A DNA stretch of 64,000 nt, from the NCBI RefSeq assembly GCF_014205335.1, contig NZ_JACHNH010000001.1, forward strand, positions 2,846,501 to 2,910,500, read 5' to 3'. A program made the position numbers and the translations under genes. Positions 8,612-17,097 of the stretch are shown here, in pieces (the first letter of the stretch is position 1; the number at the start of each line of letters is the position of its first letter). This DNA comes from Amorphoplanes digitatis (GTDB lineage Bacteria > Actinomycetota > Actinomycetes > Mycobacteriales > Micromonosporaceae). The notes beneath the pieces were generated by a model, which was given only the letters and a program-made list of their open reading frames with translations, searched no databases and was not told the origin of the DNA.

Positions 8612-9169
8612 ATGGAACATTGGTTACACACAATGAGAGCGGGGCCGCACCACGTCGGCTACTGGGTGCCGGACCTGGCCGTGGCCGCCGAGCGGGCCGC
8701 GCGCACGCTGGGCGTCGGGCCGTTCCTGGTGCACCGGCACGTCGCCTTCGACGCGTTCCGGATGGCCGGCGGCGCGGAGATCACCGACCCGGCGTTCTTC
8801 GACCACAGTGCCGCGTTCGCCGCCTGGGGTCCGATCGTGCTGGAGCTGGCCGAGGTGCACTCGATCGACGGCGGCCTGGCCGCGGCGTACGGGATCGGCT
8901 TCGACCGGGTCGGCCACGTCTCCTGGGTGACCGGCGACCTGGCGGCCGAGGGCGCCCGGCTGGAGTCGGCCGGCTGCCGGCTCATCCACGAGGCGGTCAG
9001 CGGCGCGGTGCACGTCGCCTGGTACGACGGCGGCACGCTCTTCCCGCACCCGATCGAGCTGCACCTGGCGGGCCCGCCGATCCTCGGCATGCACGCCCGG
9101 CTGGCCGCCGCGGCGGCGAACTGGGACGGCCGCGACCTGCTGCGGCCGATGCGGCCTATGGACCTGTGA
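8612..9169 (+). CDS. VOC-superfamily (glyoxalase/dioxygenase-like) protein
   Basis: A 185-residue protein with VOC folding pattern: HHVGYWVPDLAVAAERAA at the start, then a second beta-alpha module at VGHVSWVTGDLAAEGARLESAG. Possible metal ligands are the early His-His, His in GHVSW and Glu in IELHLAG. ATG 8612 and an internal ATG at 8633 are both possible; neither has a good RBS. Relatives are glyoxalases, epimerases and extradiol dioxygenases, so ring cleavage or isomerisation of the aglycone is possible but unproven. Confidence 0.75.
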   Translation: MEHWLHTMRAGPHHVGYWVPDLAVAAERAARTLGVGPFLVHRHVAFDAFRMAGGAEITDPAFFDHSAAFAAWGPIVLELAEVHSIDGGLAAAYGIGFDRVGHVSWVTGDLAAEGARLESAGCRLIHEAVSGAVHVAWYDGGTLFPHPIELHLAGPPILGMHARLAAAAANWDGRDLLRPMRPMDL

Positions 9170-9190
9170 TGCGGAACTCACTACAGTCTT

Positions 9191-9231
9191 CGGAAAGCTG
9201 AAACTCATTCTCGCTGGATGAAAGTGGGCGT
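9191..9231. promoter_or_regulatory. Promoter/operator region of the monooxygenase operon, weak motif copies
   Basis: A -10-like TACAGT (9184-9189) is followed by GGAAAGCTGAAACTCATTC (9192-9210), whose complement resembles the motif at 3842 with one extra base, and by GGATGAAAGTGGG (9216-9228), a strong half-site match. They suggest that the second run (9236-15641) belongs to the same regulon as the first. The match is weaker than at 172 and 3842. Confidence 0.35.
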
Positions 9232-9235
9232 CGCG

Positions 9236-10456
9236 ATGACATCTCGACCGCTACACGTGCTGATCGCCGGCGGCGGGCTGTCCGGCCTCGCACTCGCACA
9301 GGGACTGGTGCGGCACGGGCACACCGTCGAGGTGTTCGAGCGCGACCGGGACCTCGACCGCAAGCAGGGCTACTACCTGCACATGAACGCGTTCGGCGGC
9401 GAGGCGCTGCGCGCCCTGCTCCCCGACGACCTGTTCGCGCTCTACCAGGCGACCTCCCGGACCACGTACGCCCGGCAGGAGTCGATCGTCCTGCACGACC
9501 ACTTCGGCGAGCTCAGCTCCCAGCCGCACCTCGGCCCGCCGAACACCGGCGAGATCCCGCACACCGGCGTGCACCGCCGGACGCTGCGCCAGATCCTCAG
9601 CGCCCGCCTCGGCGACGCCCTGCACACCGGCGCCCCGGTGACCGGCTACGCCGAGGACCCGGGCGGCGTGACCGTCACGCTGGCCGACGGCCGCACGGCC
9701 CGCGGCGACGTGCTCGTGGGTGCCGACGGCATCCGCTCCGCGGTGCGCGCGCAGCGGCTGCCGGCCGTGCCGGTCATCCCGACCGGCGTGCGGGGCATCG
9801 GCGTGTACGGCCGCGTGCCGCTGACGCCGGAGCTGCGCGAGATCGTGCCGGCGAGCCTGATGGACGGCGTCGTCATCGCCGTCGACCGGGCCGGCAGCCG
9901 GATGCTCGTCGGCGTCTTCGACCCGCGGCGGCCGGTGCACGAGGCGGCGAGGGACATCGCACCGGACGTCACGCTCGACCCGGTCGGGCCGTACCTGATG
10001 GTGTCGTGCAGCGTCGCGCCGGGCACCGAGGTGTCGCCGTCCGCCGCGTGGACCGCCGAGACACCCGGCCTGCTGCGCGACTCGATGCGGCGGGCCGTCG
10101 CCGGCTGGCACCCCGCCGCCGCGGAGATCGTCGGCCGGATGGAGCTGGACTCGATCTTCATGATCCCGTTCGGCTTCATCATCCCGGCGCAGGACTGGGA
10201 ACCGTCGCGGGTCACCCTGGTCGGCGACGCCGCGCACGCCATGCTCCCGACCATCGGGATGGGCGCCAACCTGGCCCTGCGCGACGCCGCCGGGCTGGCC
10301 GGGCAGCTGCTCCGGTCCGCACGCGGCGAGGCCGGCCTGGTCGCCGCGATCGGCGACTACGAGCGGGACATGCGCGAGGTGGCGTACCCGCTGCACGCCA
10401 TGACGCTCGACCACGACAAGAACTTCGGCGGCGGTGCGCTCGCCGACCGGGGATGA
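9236..10456 (+). CDS. FAD-dependent aromatic monooxygenase (class A / PHBH-like)
   Basis: A 406-residue flavoprotein hydroxylase. The FAD motif GGGLSG is at residues 12-17, the 'DG' motif appears as VLVGADGIRSAVR near residue 160, and the 'GD' motif as LVGDAAHAM near 330. These three motifs define class A monooxygenases that hydroxylate phenolic rings with NAD(P)H and O2. The longest frame begins at ATG 9218, but ATG 9236 gives the usual spacing to the FAD motif and leaves the operator half-site outside the gene. It overlaps the next gene by four bases (ATGA). It likely hydroxylates the released aglycone. Confidence 0.88.
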   Translation: MTSRPLHVLIAGGGLSGLALAQGLVRHGHTVEVFERDRDLDRKQGYYLHMNAFGGEALRALLPDDLFALYQATSRTTYARQESIVLHDHFGELSSQPHLGPPNTGEIPHTGVHRRTLRQILSARLGDALHTGAPVTGYAEDPGGVTVTLADGRTARGDVLVGADGIRSAVRAQRLPAVPVIPTGVRGIGVYGRVPLTPELREIVPASLMDGVVIAVDRAGSRMLVGVFDPRRPVHEAARDIAPDVTLDPVGPYLMVSCSVAPGTEVSPSAAWTAETPGLLRDSMRRAVAGWHPAAAEIVGRMELDSIFMIPFGFIIPAQDWEPSRVTLVGDAAHAMLPTIGMGANLALRDAAGLAGQLLRSARGEAGLVAAIGDYERDMREVAYPLHAMTLDHDKNFGGGALADRG

Positions 10457-11820
10457 ACGGGCCGCTGATCCGCCGCGGCGAGCCGGGCTACGAGCAGGCC
10501 CGGGTCGGGCGCGTGTTCAACGCCCGCCGACCGGACCGCTACCCGGCCGCCGTCCTGCTCGCCGAGGACGCCGCCGACGTCGCGGCCGGGGTACGCCTGG
10601 CCCGCGCGGAAAACCGGACCGTGAGCGTGCGCTCCGGCGGGCACTCCTGGGCCGGGTGGAGCCTGCGCGACGACTCGCTCCTGATCGACCTGGGCAACCT
10701 GAACGGGCTCGACTACGACGCGTCGACCGGCGTGGTCACGGCCGGCCCGGCGGCCCGCGGCGGCCTGGACCTGGCGCCGTTCCTGGCCGAGCGCGGCCGG
10801 GCGTTCCCGGCCGGGCACTGCCCGGGCGTGGGCCTCGGCGGCTACCTGTTGCAGGGCGGCCAGGGCTGGAACGGGCGGGCGATGGGCTGGGCCTGCGAGA
10901 GCGTCGCGGCGGTCGACGTGGTCACCGCGGACGGCGCGGCGGTGCGCGCCGACGCCACCCACCACGACGACCTGTACTGGGCGGCCCGCGGCGCCGGCCC
11001 CGGCTTCCCCGGCGTCGTCACCGCGTTCCACCTGCGGACCTACCAGGCACCCGCCGGGATGTGGCACGACACCCGATCGTTCCACCCGGGCGACGCGGCC
11101 GTGCTGCTCGGCTGGCTGCACGAGATCCTGCCGGTGCTCGACCGCCGGGTCGAGCCGGTGCTCGCGGCCACCCGGCTGCCCGGCGTGCCGCTGCACACCG
11201 GGCGGGCGCACCCGGGCCTCGTGCTGCTGCTGCACACCACGGTGATGGCCGGCTCGGCCGGTGAGGCTGCGGAGCTGTTGCGGGCCTTCGCCGACGGGCC
11301 GCTCGCCGGTAAGGAGCTCGGCCACGTGGCCGGGCCGACGACGCTGGACGAGGAGTGCGCGGCCCAGGCCGAGCAGAGCCCGGACGGCTACCGGTACGCG
11401 GTCGACTGCACCTGGACCGACGCGCCCGCCGAGGTGCTCGAGCCGTTGCTCAGCCGGCTCTGGCGCGAGCTGGACACCCCGCACTCCTTCTCCATCTGGT
11501 ACGGCTGGGCGCCCGGCCGCACCCTGAGCGACATGGCGTTCTCGGTGCAGGGCGAGGTCTACATCGCCACGTACGCGATCTACTCCGACGCCGCGGACGA
11601 CGAGCGGTACCGCGACTGGGTGCACGCGCGCACCGCGGACATCGCGCGGCACGGCACCGGCGTCTATCTCGGCGACACCGACTTCACCCGGCGCCAGGAC
11701 CGGTTCCTGTCCGCCGCGAACTACCGCCGCCTGGAGCGGATCCGCGCGCGGTGGGACCCCGAGGGGCGGTTCGCCTCGTACCTGACCGCCGACCCGGAGG
11801 GGCTGAACGTCCATGAGTGA
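10453..11820 (+). CDS. FAD-linked oxidase, berberine-bridge-enzyme-like, bicovalent flavin
   Basis: A 455-residue oxidase of the FAD_binding_4/BBE type. His64 in RSGGHSW and Cys123 in GHCPGVGLGG are at the positions used for 8-alpha-histidyl and 6-S-cysteinyl flavin attachment, so the flavin is probably bound twice. The C-terminal segment YRRLERIRARWDPEGRF matches the BBE tail. Such enzymes oxidise sugars, alcohols or polyphenols with O2. No signal peptide is present. It overlaps neighbours by 4 and 8 bases. It could oxidise the sugar or the hydroxylated aglycone. Confidence 0.88.
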   Translation: MNGPLIRRGEPGYEQARVGRVFNARRPDRYPAAVLLAEDAADVAAGVRLARAENRTVSVRSGGHSWAGWSLRDDSLLIDLGNLNGLDYDASTGVVTAGPAARGGLDLAPFLAERGRAFPAGHCPGVGLGGYLLQGGQGWNGRAMGWACESVAAVDVVTADGAAVRADATHHDDLYWAARGAGPGFPGVVTAFHLRTYQAPAGMWHDTRSFHPGDAAVLLGWLHEILPVLDRRVEPVLAATRLPGVPLHTGRAHPGLVLLLHTTVMAGSAGEAAELLRAFADGPLAGKELGHVAGPTTLDEECAAQAEQSPDGYRYAVDCTWTDAPAEVLEPLLSRLWRELDTPHSFSIWYGWAPGRTLSDMAFSVQGEVYIATYAIYSDAADDERYRDWVHARTADIARHGTGVYLGDTDFTRRQDRFLSAANYRRLERIRARWDPEGRFASYLTADPEGLNVHE

Positions 11821-12235
11821 GCCGCGCCTGGACCACGCCGGGCTGTCGGTGCGCGACCTCGGCGCCGCCGCCGACTGGTACTGCGCCGCCTTCGGCTACG
11901 CCCGCGAGCTGGAGCTGCGGGTCGATCCGATCGACCTCGACATCGTGATGCTGATACACCGGGCGCACGGCGACCGGCTGGAGCTGCTGCACCGCGCCGG
12001 CTCCGCGCCCGGCCCGCGCGCCGACGGGCCCGCCGAGGCCGCGCTCTCCCACGGCCTCGGGCACGTCGCGTTCGACGTCGACGACCTCGACGCGGCCTTC
12101 GCGCGGATCGTCGGCCTCGGCGCCCGGCCGGTGATGACGCCGCGTCCCTCGCCGGAGCCGGGCGTGCGCATGGCGTACCTGGCGGACCCGGAGGGCAACC
12201 TGGTCGAGCTGCTGTCCCGGGACGCGCGGCGATGA
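11813..12235 (+). CDS. VOC-family protein (glyoxalase / methylmalonyl-CoA epimerase-like)
   Basis: A 140-residue single-unit VOC protein. It opens with RLDHAGLSVRDLGAAADWY and has GHVAFDVDDLDAAF and DPEGNLVEL. His8, the His of GHVAF and the final Glu are likely metal ligands. Its ATG lies eight bases inside the oxidase gene and its end overlaps the next gene by four bases, so it is co-translated. Its place between two flavoenzymes suggests a ring-cleavage or isomerase step. Confidence 0.82.
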   Translation: MSEPRLDHAGLSVRDLGAAADWYCAAFGYARELELRVDPIDLDIVMLIHRAHGDRLELLHRAGSAPGPRADGPAEAALSHGLGHVAFDVDDLDAAFARIVGLGARPVMTPRPSPEPGVRMAYLADPEGNLVELLSRDARR

Positions 12236-13089
12236 GGACGCTCGGCCTCGGCTGCGGCGAGCCGGGCGGCAGCGCCGAGATCCTGCTGACCGCCGCCCTG
12301 CGCGCGGCCGGCGACGCGGAGCTGGTCCGGCTCAGCGACCTGAGCACCGACGACGACCTCTGGTGGCTCTGGGAACGCCTCGTCGAGTGCGACGGCCTGA
12401 TCGTCAGCACGCCGATCATGACCCGGACCATCGCGGCCCGCCTCAAGTCGGTGATCGACCGGCTGCTCGGGCCGAACGCCGACGCGGCCATCGTCGAGCA
12501 CCTCGTCGCGGTCCGCCGCGGCGGCACCGAACCGGCAGTGCCGTTCCGGGTGGACGAGCGGGTGCTCAAGCCGCGGGTGGCCGGCTTCCTCGCCGTCGGC
12601 GGCTCGCTCACCCCGCAGTGGAAGACCCTCGCGCTGCCGCTGCTGCACAGCACCGCGTTCTCCATGCACATCGCCGTGGTCGACCAGGTCGCGTTCGGCG
12701 GCGCCGGCACCCCGCGGTCGATCCTGCTGGACGACGCGGCCCTGGCGCGCGCGGCCCGCCTCGGCGCCAACGTCGCGGCCCAGCTCGGCGTGCCGTTCGA
12801 CGAGGCGCGCTACCTCGGCGAGCCGGGGCTGTGCCCGATGTGCCATCTCAACGTCGTCGAGCTCAACGGCACCGACGTCGCGTGCGCGACCTGTGGCTGC
12901 GCGGGGGAGCTGGGTGACGGCGGCACGGTCCGCTGGACCGGCCTCGCCTCGTCGGTGATCTCGATGGCCGAGAAGCGCGCGCACGCCCGCGAGATCCAGG
13001 ACACCGCCGCCGCGCACGCAGGGGCCCGCGCCGAGATCGACGCGCGGGCCGCGGCGTTCGGCACGTTCGCGCGCGTGGTGCGCCCGTGA
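12232..13089 (+). CDS. Flavodoxin-like NAD(P)H-dependent FMN reductase with C-terminal Cys cluster
   Basis: A 285-residue protein. Residues 1-180 follow the FMN_red flavodoxin-like fold: GLGCGEPGGSAEILL at the phosphate-binding loop, then DGLIVSTPIM and FLAVGGSLTPQWKT. Residues about 204-225 hold CPMC and CATCGC, a zinc-ribbon-like or Fe-S-like Cys cluster not found in ordinary FMN reductases. Similar proteins supply reduced flavin to monooxygenases or reduce quinones. It overlaps both neighbours by four bases. Confidence 0.75.
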   Translation: MRTLGLGCGEPGGSAEILLTAALRAAGDAELVRLSDLSTDDDLWWLWERLVECDGLIVSTPIMTRTIAARLKSVIDRLLGPNADAAIVEHLVAVRRGGTEPAVPFRVDERVLKPRVAGFLAVGGSLTPQWKTLALPLLHSTAFSMHIAVVDQVAFGGAGTPRSILLDDAALARAARLGANVAAQLGVPFDEARYLGEPGLCPMCHLNVVELNGTDVACATCGCAGELGDGGTVRWTGLASSVISMAEKRAHAREIQDTAAAHAGARAEIDARAAAFGTFARVVRP

Positions 13090-15641
13090 CCCCGTACGGG
13101 CTGCGGGTCGAGCACCTCGACCATCCGCTGGGCATACTCACCGCGGCGCCGCGCCTGTCGTGGCGCCTGCCGCCCGGGGCGACCGGGCAGCGGGCGTACA
13201 GGATCCGCACCGGGAACGGCTGGGACACCGGGCCGGTCGTGGGCTCGCGCAGCCTGCTGGTCGGCTACGAGGGGCCCGCGCTGCGCTCGGCCGAGCGCGT
13301 CACCTGGCAGGTCAAGGTCTGGACCGACCGGGGCGAGAGCGACTGGTCGGCGCCGGGATGGTTCGAGACGGGCCTGCTCCACGCCGGGGACTGGCGACAG
13401 GACTGGATCGAGCCGGGCGCCCCGCTGCTGCGCACCGCGTTCACCGGCCGCCCGACCCGGCTCTATCTCACCGCGCACGGCGTCTACGAGGCGTTCGTCA
13501 ACGGCGAGCGGGTCGGCGACGCGGAGCTGACGCCCGGCTTCACGCAGTACCGCTCGCGGTTGCAGGTGCAGACCTACGACATCGCCGCGCTGGTGCGGCC
13601 CGGCGAGAACGTGCTCGCGGTGGTGCTGTCCGGCGGCTGGTGGTGCGGCCAGACCGGCGCGCTGCGCGCGACACGGCAGTGGGGTACCCGGGTCGCGGTG
13701 CTGGCGCAGTTCGACGACGGCGCGATCGGTCCGTGGCGGTGCGCGCGCGGGCACCTCACGAGCGCCGACCTCATCGCCGGCCAGCGCGTCGACCTCACCG
13801 CGCTGCCGCTCGGCTGGACCGCGCCGGGCTTCGACGACTCCGGCTGGGACGACGCCCCGGTGGCCCGCCACGGCTACGACACCCTGGTGGACTCGCCGGC
13901 GCCGCCGGTGCGCCGGGTCGAGGAGATCGTGCCGGTCGCGATCACCCGGCCGCGCCCCGGCCGGCAGGTGATCGACCTCGGGCAGAACATCAACGGCTGG
14001 ATCAGGCTGGGGCGCCTCGGTCCGGCCGGCACCCGGATCACGCTGACCCACGGCGAGCACCTGGACGCCGGCGGGGAGCTGACCACCGGCCATCTCCGGC
14101 CGGCGTTCCCGTTCCTGCCCGCGCCGCTGCCGGCCGGCATGGTCGACGAGGTGGTGTCCGCGGGCCGGGCGGGCGAGGCCTTCGAGCCGCGGCACACCAC
14201 GCACGGCTTCCGGTACGTGCAGGTGGACGGGCATCCCGGTGAGCTGACGCCCGGCGACGTGCGCGGCGTCGTCGTGCACACCGACCTGCGGCGCACCGGC
14301 TGGTTCTCGTGCGGCGACCCGCGCATGCACCGGCTGCACGAGGCGGCGCTCTGGGGCGTACGCGGAAACGTCTGCGACATCCCCACCGACTGCCCGCAGC
14401 GGGAACGCGCGGGCTGGACCGGCGACTGGCAGCTCTTCGTGCCGACCGCGGCGTTCCTCTACGACGTGGCCGGCTTCAGCACCAAGTGGCTGCGGGACGT
14501 GGCGGCCGACCAGTGGGCCGACGGAACCGTGGCGAACATGAGCCCGTGCCCGCCCGCCGAGGGGCCGGCGTCCCCGGCGGCGGCGCTGCACGGCTCGGCC
14601 GGCTGGGGCGACGCGGTGGTCATCGTGCCGTGGGAGCTGTACCGCCAGTACGCCGACGAGCGGATCCTCGCCGAGATGTGGCCGGCGATGGTGGCCTGGC
14701 TCGATCGCGCGGAGCGGATGGCGCGCACCGGTCGGCACCCGGATCGCGCGGCGGCCCGGCCGGTGCCCGCGCCGCACGAGCAGTACCTCTGGGACACCGG
14801 ATTCCACTGGGGTGAGTGGCTGGTGCCGGGGGAGGACCCGCCGCCCTTCGACGCGATGCTGACCGCCGACCACGGCGACGTCGCGACGGCGTACCTGGCC
14901 CGCTCCGCGGCCCTGATGGCGCGGATCGCGGCCGTGCTCGGCCGCGACGGCGACGCCCGCCGCTACGCGACGCTGCGCGAGCGGGCGGTCGACGCCTGGC
15001 GGCGCGAGTTCCTCGATCCGCGTGGCCGGCTCACCCCCGACACCCAGGCCAATCTGGTACGCGCGCTGGCGTTCGACCTCGTGCCGGAGGAGCTGCGCCC
15101 GGCGGTGGCCGACCGCCTGGTCGAGCTGATCCGCCTCGCCGGCACCCACCTCGCCACCGGCTTCCTGGCCACGCCGTACCTGCTGCCCGTGCTGGCCGAC
15201 GCCGGGCACTGCGACGTCGCCTTCGAGCTGCTCCTGCGGGACACCGAGCCGTCCTGGCTGACCATGCTCGACCGCGGCGCGACGACAATGTGGGAGCACT
15301 GGAACGGCGTCGACGCCGACGGCGTGGCACACCATTCGCTGAACCACTACGCCAAGGGCGCGGTCGTCTCGTTCCTGCACCGCTACGTCGCGGGCCTGGT
15401 GCCCGTCGATCCGGCATACCGCCGCTTCCGCGTGCGCCCGCACCCCGGCGGCGGCATCACCTGGGCCGAGGCCGTGCACGAGTCGCCGTACGGCCGGATC
15501 AAGGTGCGGTGGGAGCTGGACTCCGAGTTCGTCCTGCACGTGACCGTCCCGCCCGGCTGCACCGCCGAGGCGATCCTGCCGGACGGGACGACGCTGAGCC
15601 TCGGCCCGGGTAGCCACACCCGGACCGCGCGGCCCCGCTAG
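13086..15641 (+). CDS. GH78 family alpha-L-rhamnosidase, cytoplasmic
   Basis: An 851-residue GH78 enzyme starting at GTG 13086 inside the previous stop. The order is an N-terminal beta domain (LSWRLPPG), a carbohydrate-binding-like domain (LYLTAHGVYEAFVNGERVG), the catalytic (alpha/alpha)6 barrel and a C-terminal beta domain. The catalytic acid region is DCPQRERAGWTGD (Asp435 to Asp447, Glu440 the likely acid) and the base is Glu737 in TTMWEHW. No signal peptide is visible, so it acts on imported rhamnosides. It ends the second run of overlapping genes. With the GH1 enzyme it fits disaccharides such as rutinose or neohesperidose linked to a flavonoid. Confidence 0.93.
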   Translation: MTPYGLRVEHLDHPLGILTAAPRLSWRLPPGATGQRAYRIRTGNGWDTGPVVGSRSLLVGYEGPALRSAERVTWQVKVWTDRGESDWSAPGWFETGLLHAGDWRQDWIEPGAPLLRTAFTGRPTRLYLTAHGVYEAFVNGERVGDAELTPGFTQYRSRLQVQTYDIAALVRPGENVLAVVLSGGWWCGQTGALRATRQWGTRVAVLAQFDDGAIGPWRCARGHLTSADLIAGQRVDLTALPLGWTAPGFDDSGWDDAPVARHGYDTLVDSPAPPVRRVEEIVPVAITRPRPGRQVIDLGQNINGWIRLGRLGPAGTRITLTHGEHLDAGGELTTGHLRPAFPFLPAPLPAGMVDEVVSAGRAGEAFEPRHTTHGFRYVQVDGHPGELTPGDVRGVVVHTDLRRTGWFSCGDPRMHRLHEAALWGVRGNVCDIPTDCPQRERAGWTGDWQLFVPTAAFLYDVAGFSTKWLRDVAADQWADGTVANMSPCPPAEGPASPAAALHGSAGWGDAVVIVPWELYRQYADERILAEMWPAMVAWLDRAERMARTGRHPDRAAARPVPAPHEQYLWDTGFHWGEWLVPGEDPPPFDAMLTADHGDVATAYLARSAALMARIAAVLGRDGDARRYATLRERAVDAWRREFLDPRGRLTPDTQANLVRALAFDLVPEELRPAVADRLVELIRLAGTHLATGFLATPYLLPVLADAGHCDVAFELLLRDTEPSWLTMLDRGATTMWEHWNGVDADGVAHHSLNHYAKGAVVSFLHRYVAGLVPVDPAYRRFRVRPHPGGGITWAEAVHESPYGRIKVRWELDSEFVLHVTVPPGCTAEAILPDGTTLSLGPGSHTRTARPR

Positions 15642-15732
15642 CGGCGCGCGGCCTCGGCCGATCGGATGGGGGCAGGCGATGATCGGCTATTTCCATGGGC
15701 GCCGGACCATCCGCAACGCCTAGGAAGAAGCC

Positions 15733-16449
15733 ATGACCAACGAGGTAACCGTTCCGCTGCTGCCCTGCGCGTCGATCGACGACATCGTCGCCTTCTACGG
15801 GGTTCTCGGCTTCAGCACCACGTACAAGCAGCGCACACCCAACGCCTGCGTGGGTCTGCGACGTGAAGACCTGCACCTGCAGTTCTTCGAGATCGCCGGG
15901 TTCGACCCGGAGCAGTCCTACGGCTCCTGCATCGTGCTCACCTCGGACATCGCGGAACTGCACCGGGCTTTCGCCGTCGGCATGCGGGCCGCGTACGGCA
16001 AGGTCCTGGTGTCCGGAATGCCGCGGATGACCCGGCCCAGGGCTCGAAAGAACGCCGACGGGGTGGGCGGATTCAGCGTCATCGACCCGGGCGGCAACTG
16101 GATCCGCGTCTTCCAGAACGCCGCCACGATGCCCACGCCGGCACCCGCACCCGCCGGGCGACTCGCGAAAGCGCTGGCGAGCGCCGTCGTGCTGGCCGAC
16201 TCCAAGGGCGACGTCGGCCAGGCGGCCCGCATCCTCGACAGCGCGTTGGCTCGCCCGCGGGCCGACGATGACCCCGTCACACACGTCGAGGTTCTGGTGT
16301 ACCGCGCAGAGCTGGCGATGGCGCTCGATGACCGGGAAACCGCAACGGAGATGCTGGCCCGCGTCGAGCACATCGCGCTGAACGCGGACGAGACCGGAAG
16401 GGCGGCACCGGCCTTCGAGATCGCCGCCGACCTGGCAGCGGCACTGTGA
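15733..16449 (+). CDS. Bleomycin-resistance-like VOC protein with helical C-terminal extension
   Basis: A 238-residue protein. Residues 1-130 are a VOC unit of the bleomycin-resistance type (LLPCASIDDIVAFYGVLGF, DLHLQFFEI, GGFSVIDPGGNWIRVFQ). After a Pro/Ala linker, residues 140-238 form an alpha-helical repeat-like segment (VLADSKGDVGQAARILDSAL, YRAELAMALDDRETATEML), similar to a TPR pair. GGAAGA precedes the ATG. It may bind a drug or metabolite, possibly linked to the exporter downstream, but that gene has its own regulator. The function of the extension is unknown. Confidence 0.75.
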   Translation: MTNEVTVPLLPCASIDDIVAFYGVLGFSTTYKQRTPNACVGLRREDLHLQFFEIAGFDPEQSYGSCIVLTSDIAELHRAFAVGMRAAYGKVLVSGMPRMTRPRARKNADGVGGFSVIDPGGNWIRVFQNAATMPTPAPAPAGRLAKALASAVVLADSKGDVGQAARILDSALARPRADDDPVTHVEVLVYRAELAMALDDRETATEMLARVEHIALNADETGRAAPAFEIAADLAAAL

Positions 16450-16481
16450 AGGCTGGGCCGGTGAGGCGGCCGCGATGACCG

Positions 16482-17057
16482 CTAGCCGTGGGCGGCCTCG
16501 GCCGCGAGCCGGTGTGCGATCTCGCGGGCGGCGGCCTCGACCTGTTCGTCGGTGGCGTCGAGGCCCTGCGCGGCGAACATGGTCAGGTTGATGCTGAGCA
16601 GCGCGACCCGGGTGCGCAGCGCCTCCTGCACCGTGGCGTCCGGGTCGGTGATGGCCTCGAACAGGGTGTTCAACCGCTCGTGCACGTTCTCCTTGCCGGG
16701 ATGCAGGTCCCGGACGACGTGCTGGTTGGCGAGGGCGAACTGCATGGCCCGCCGGCCGTGCTCGACGCTCAGGCGCAGCATCCGGTCGATGACCTCGGTG
16801 CGCAGCCGCGGGCCGGGCGTCTGTGTCTTCGCCCACGCGATCAACTCGTCCAGGGCGGCCAGGTGGTCGCCGAACAGGGAGCGGACGATGTCTTCCTTGC
16901 TGCGGAAGTGGTAATAAAGTGCGGCCTTGGTCACACCGAGGCGCTCGGCTATCTCCCGCAGCGAGGTGGCCTCGTAGCCCTGCTCGGTGAACAATTCCAT
17001 GGCCACCCGCCGGATCTCCGCCTTGGTGTCGCCCTGCCGTCCTGCCACGCCGGTCAC
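16482..17057 (-). CDS. TetR-family repressor of the adjacent DHA2 exporter
   Basis: A 191-residue TetR regulator. The helix-turn-helix at about residues 27-48 is TSLREIAERLGVTKAALYYHF. The ligand domain follows. The longest start is GTG 17057, but GAGGAG is better placed for the in-frame GTG at 17048. It is divergent from the exporter at 17184, and the gap holds a large inverted repeat (17098-17142), which marks the classical repressor/pump arrangement. The inducing ligand is unknown. Confidence 0.88.
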   Translation of the reverse strand: MTGVAGRQGDTKAEIRRVAMELFTEQGYEATSLREIAERLGVTKAALYYHFRSKEDIVRSLFGDHLAALDELIAWAKTQTPGPRLRTEVIDRMLRLSVEHGRRAMQFALANQHVVRDLHPGKENVHERLNTLFEAITDPDATVQEALRTRVALLSINLTMFAAQGLDATDEQVEAAAREIAHRLAAEAAHG

Positions 17058-17097
17058 CTCCTCGTGCCTGCTCGTCGTTCTCCCTCAGCCTAGCGAC

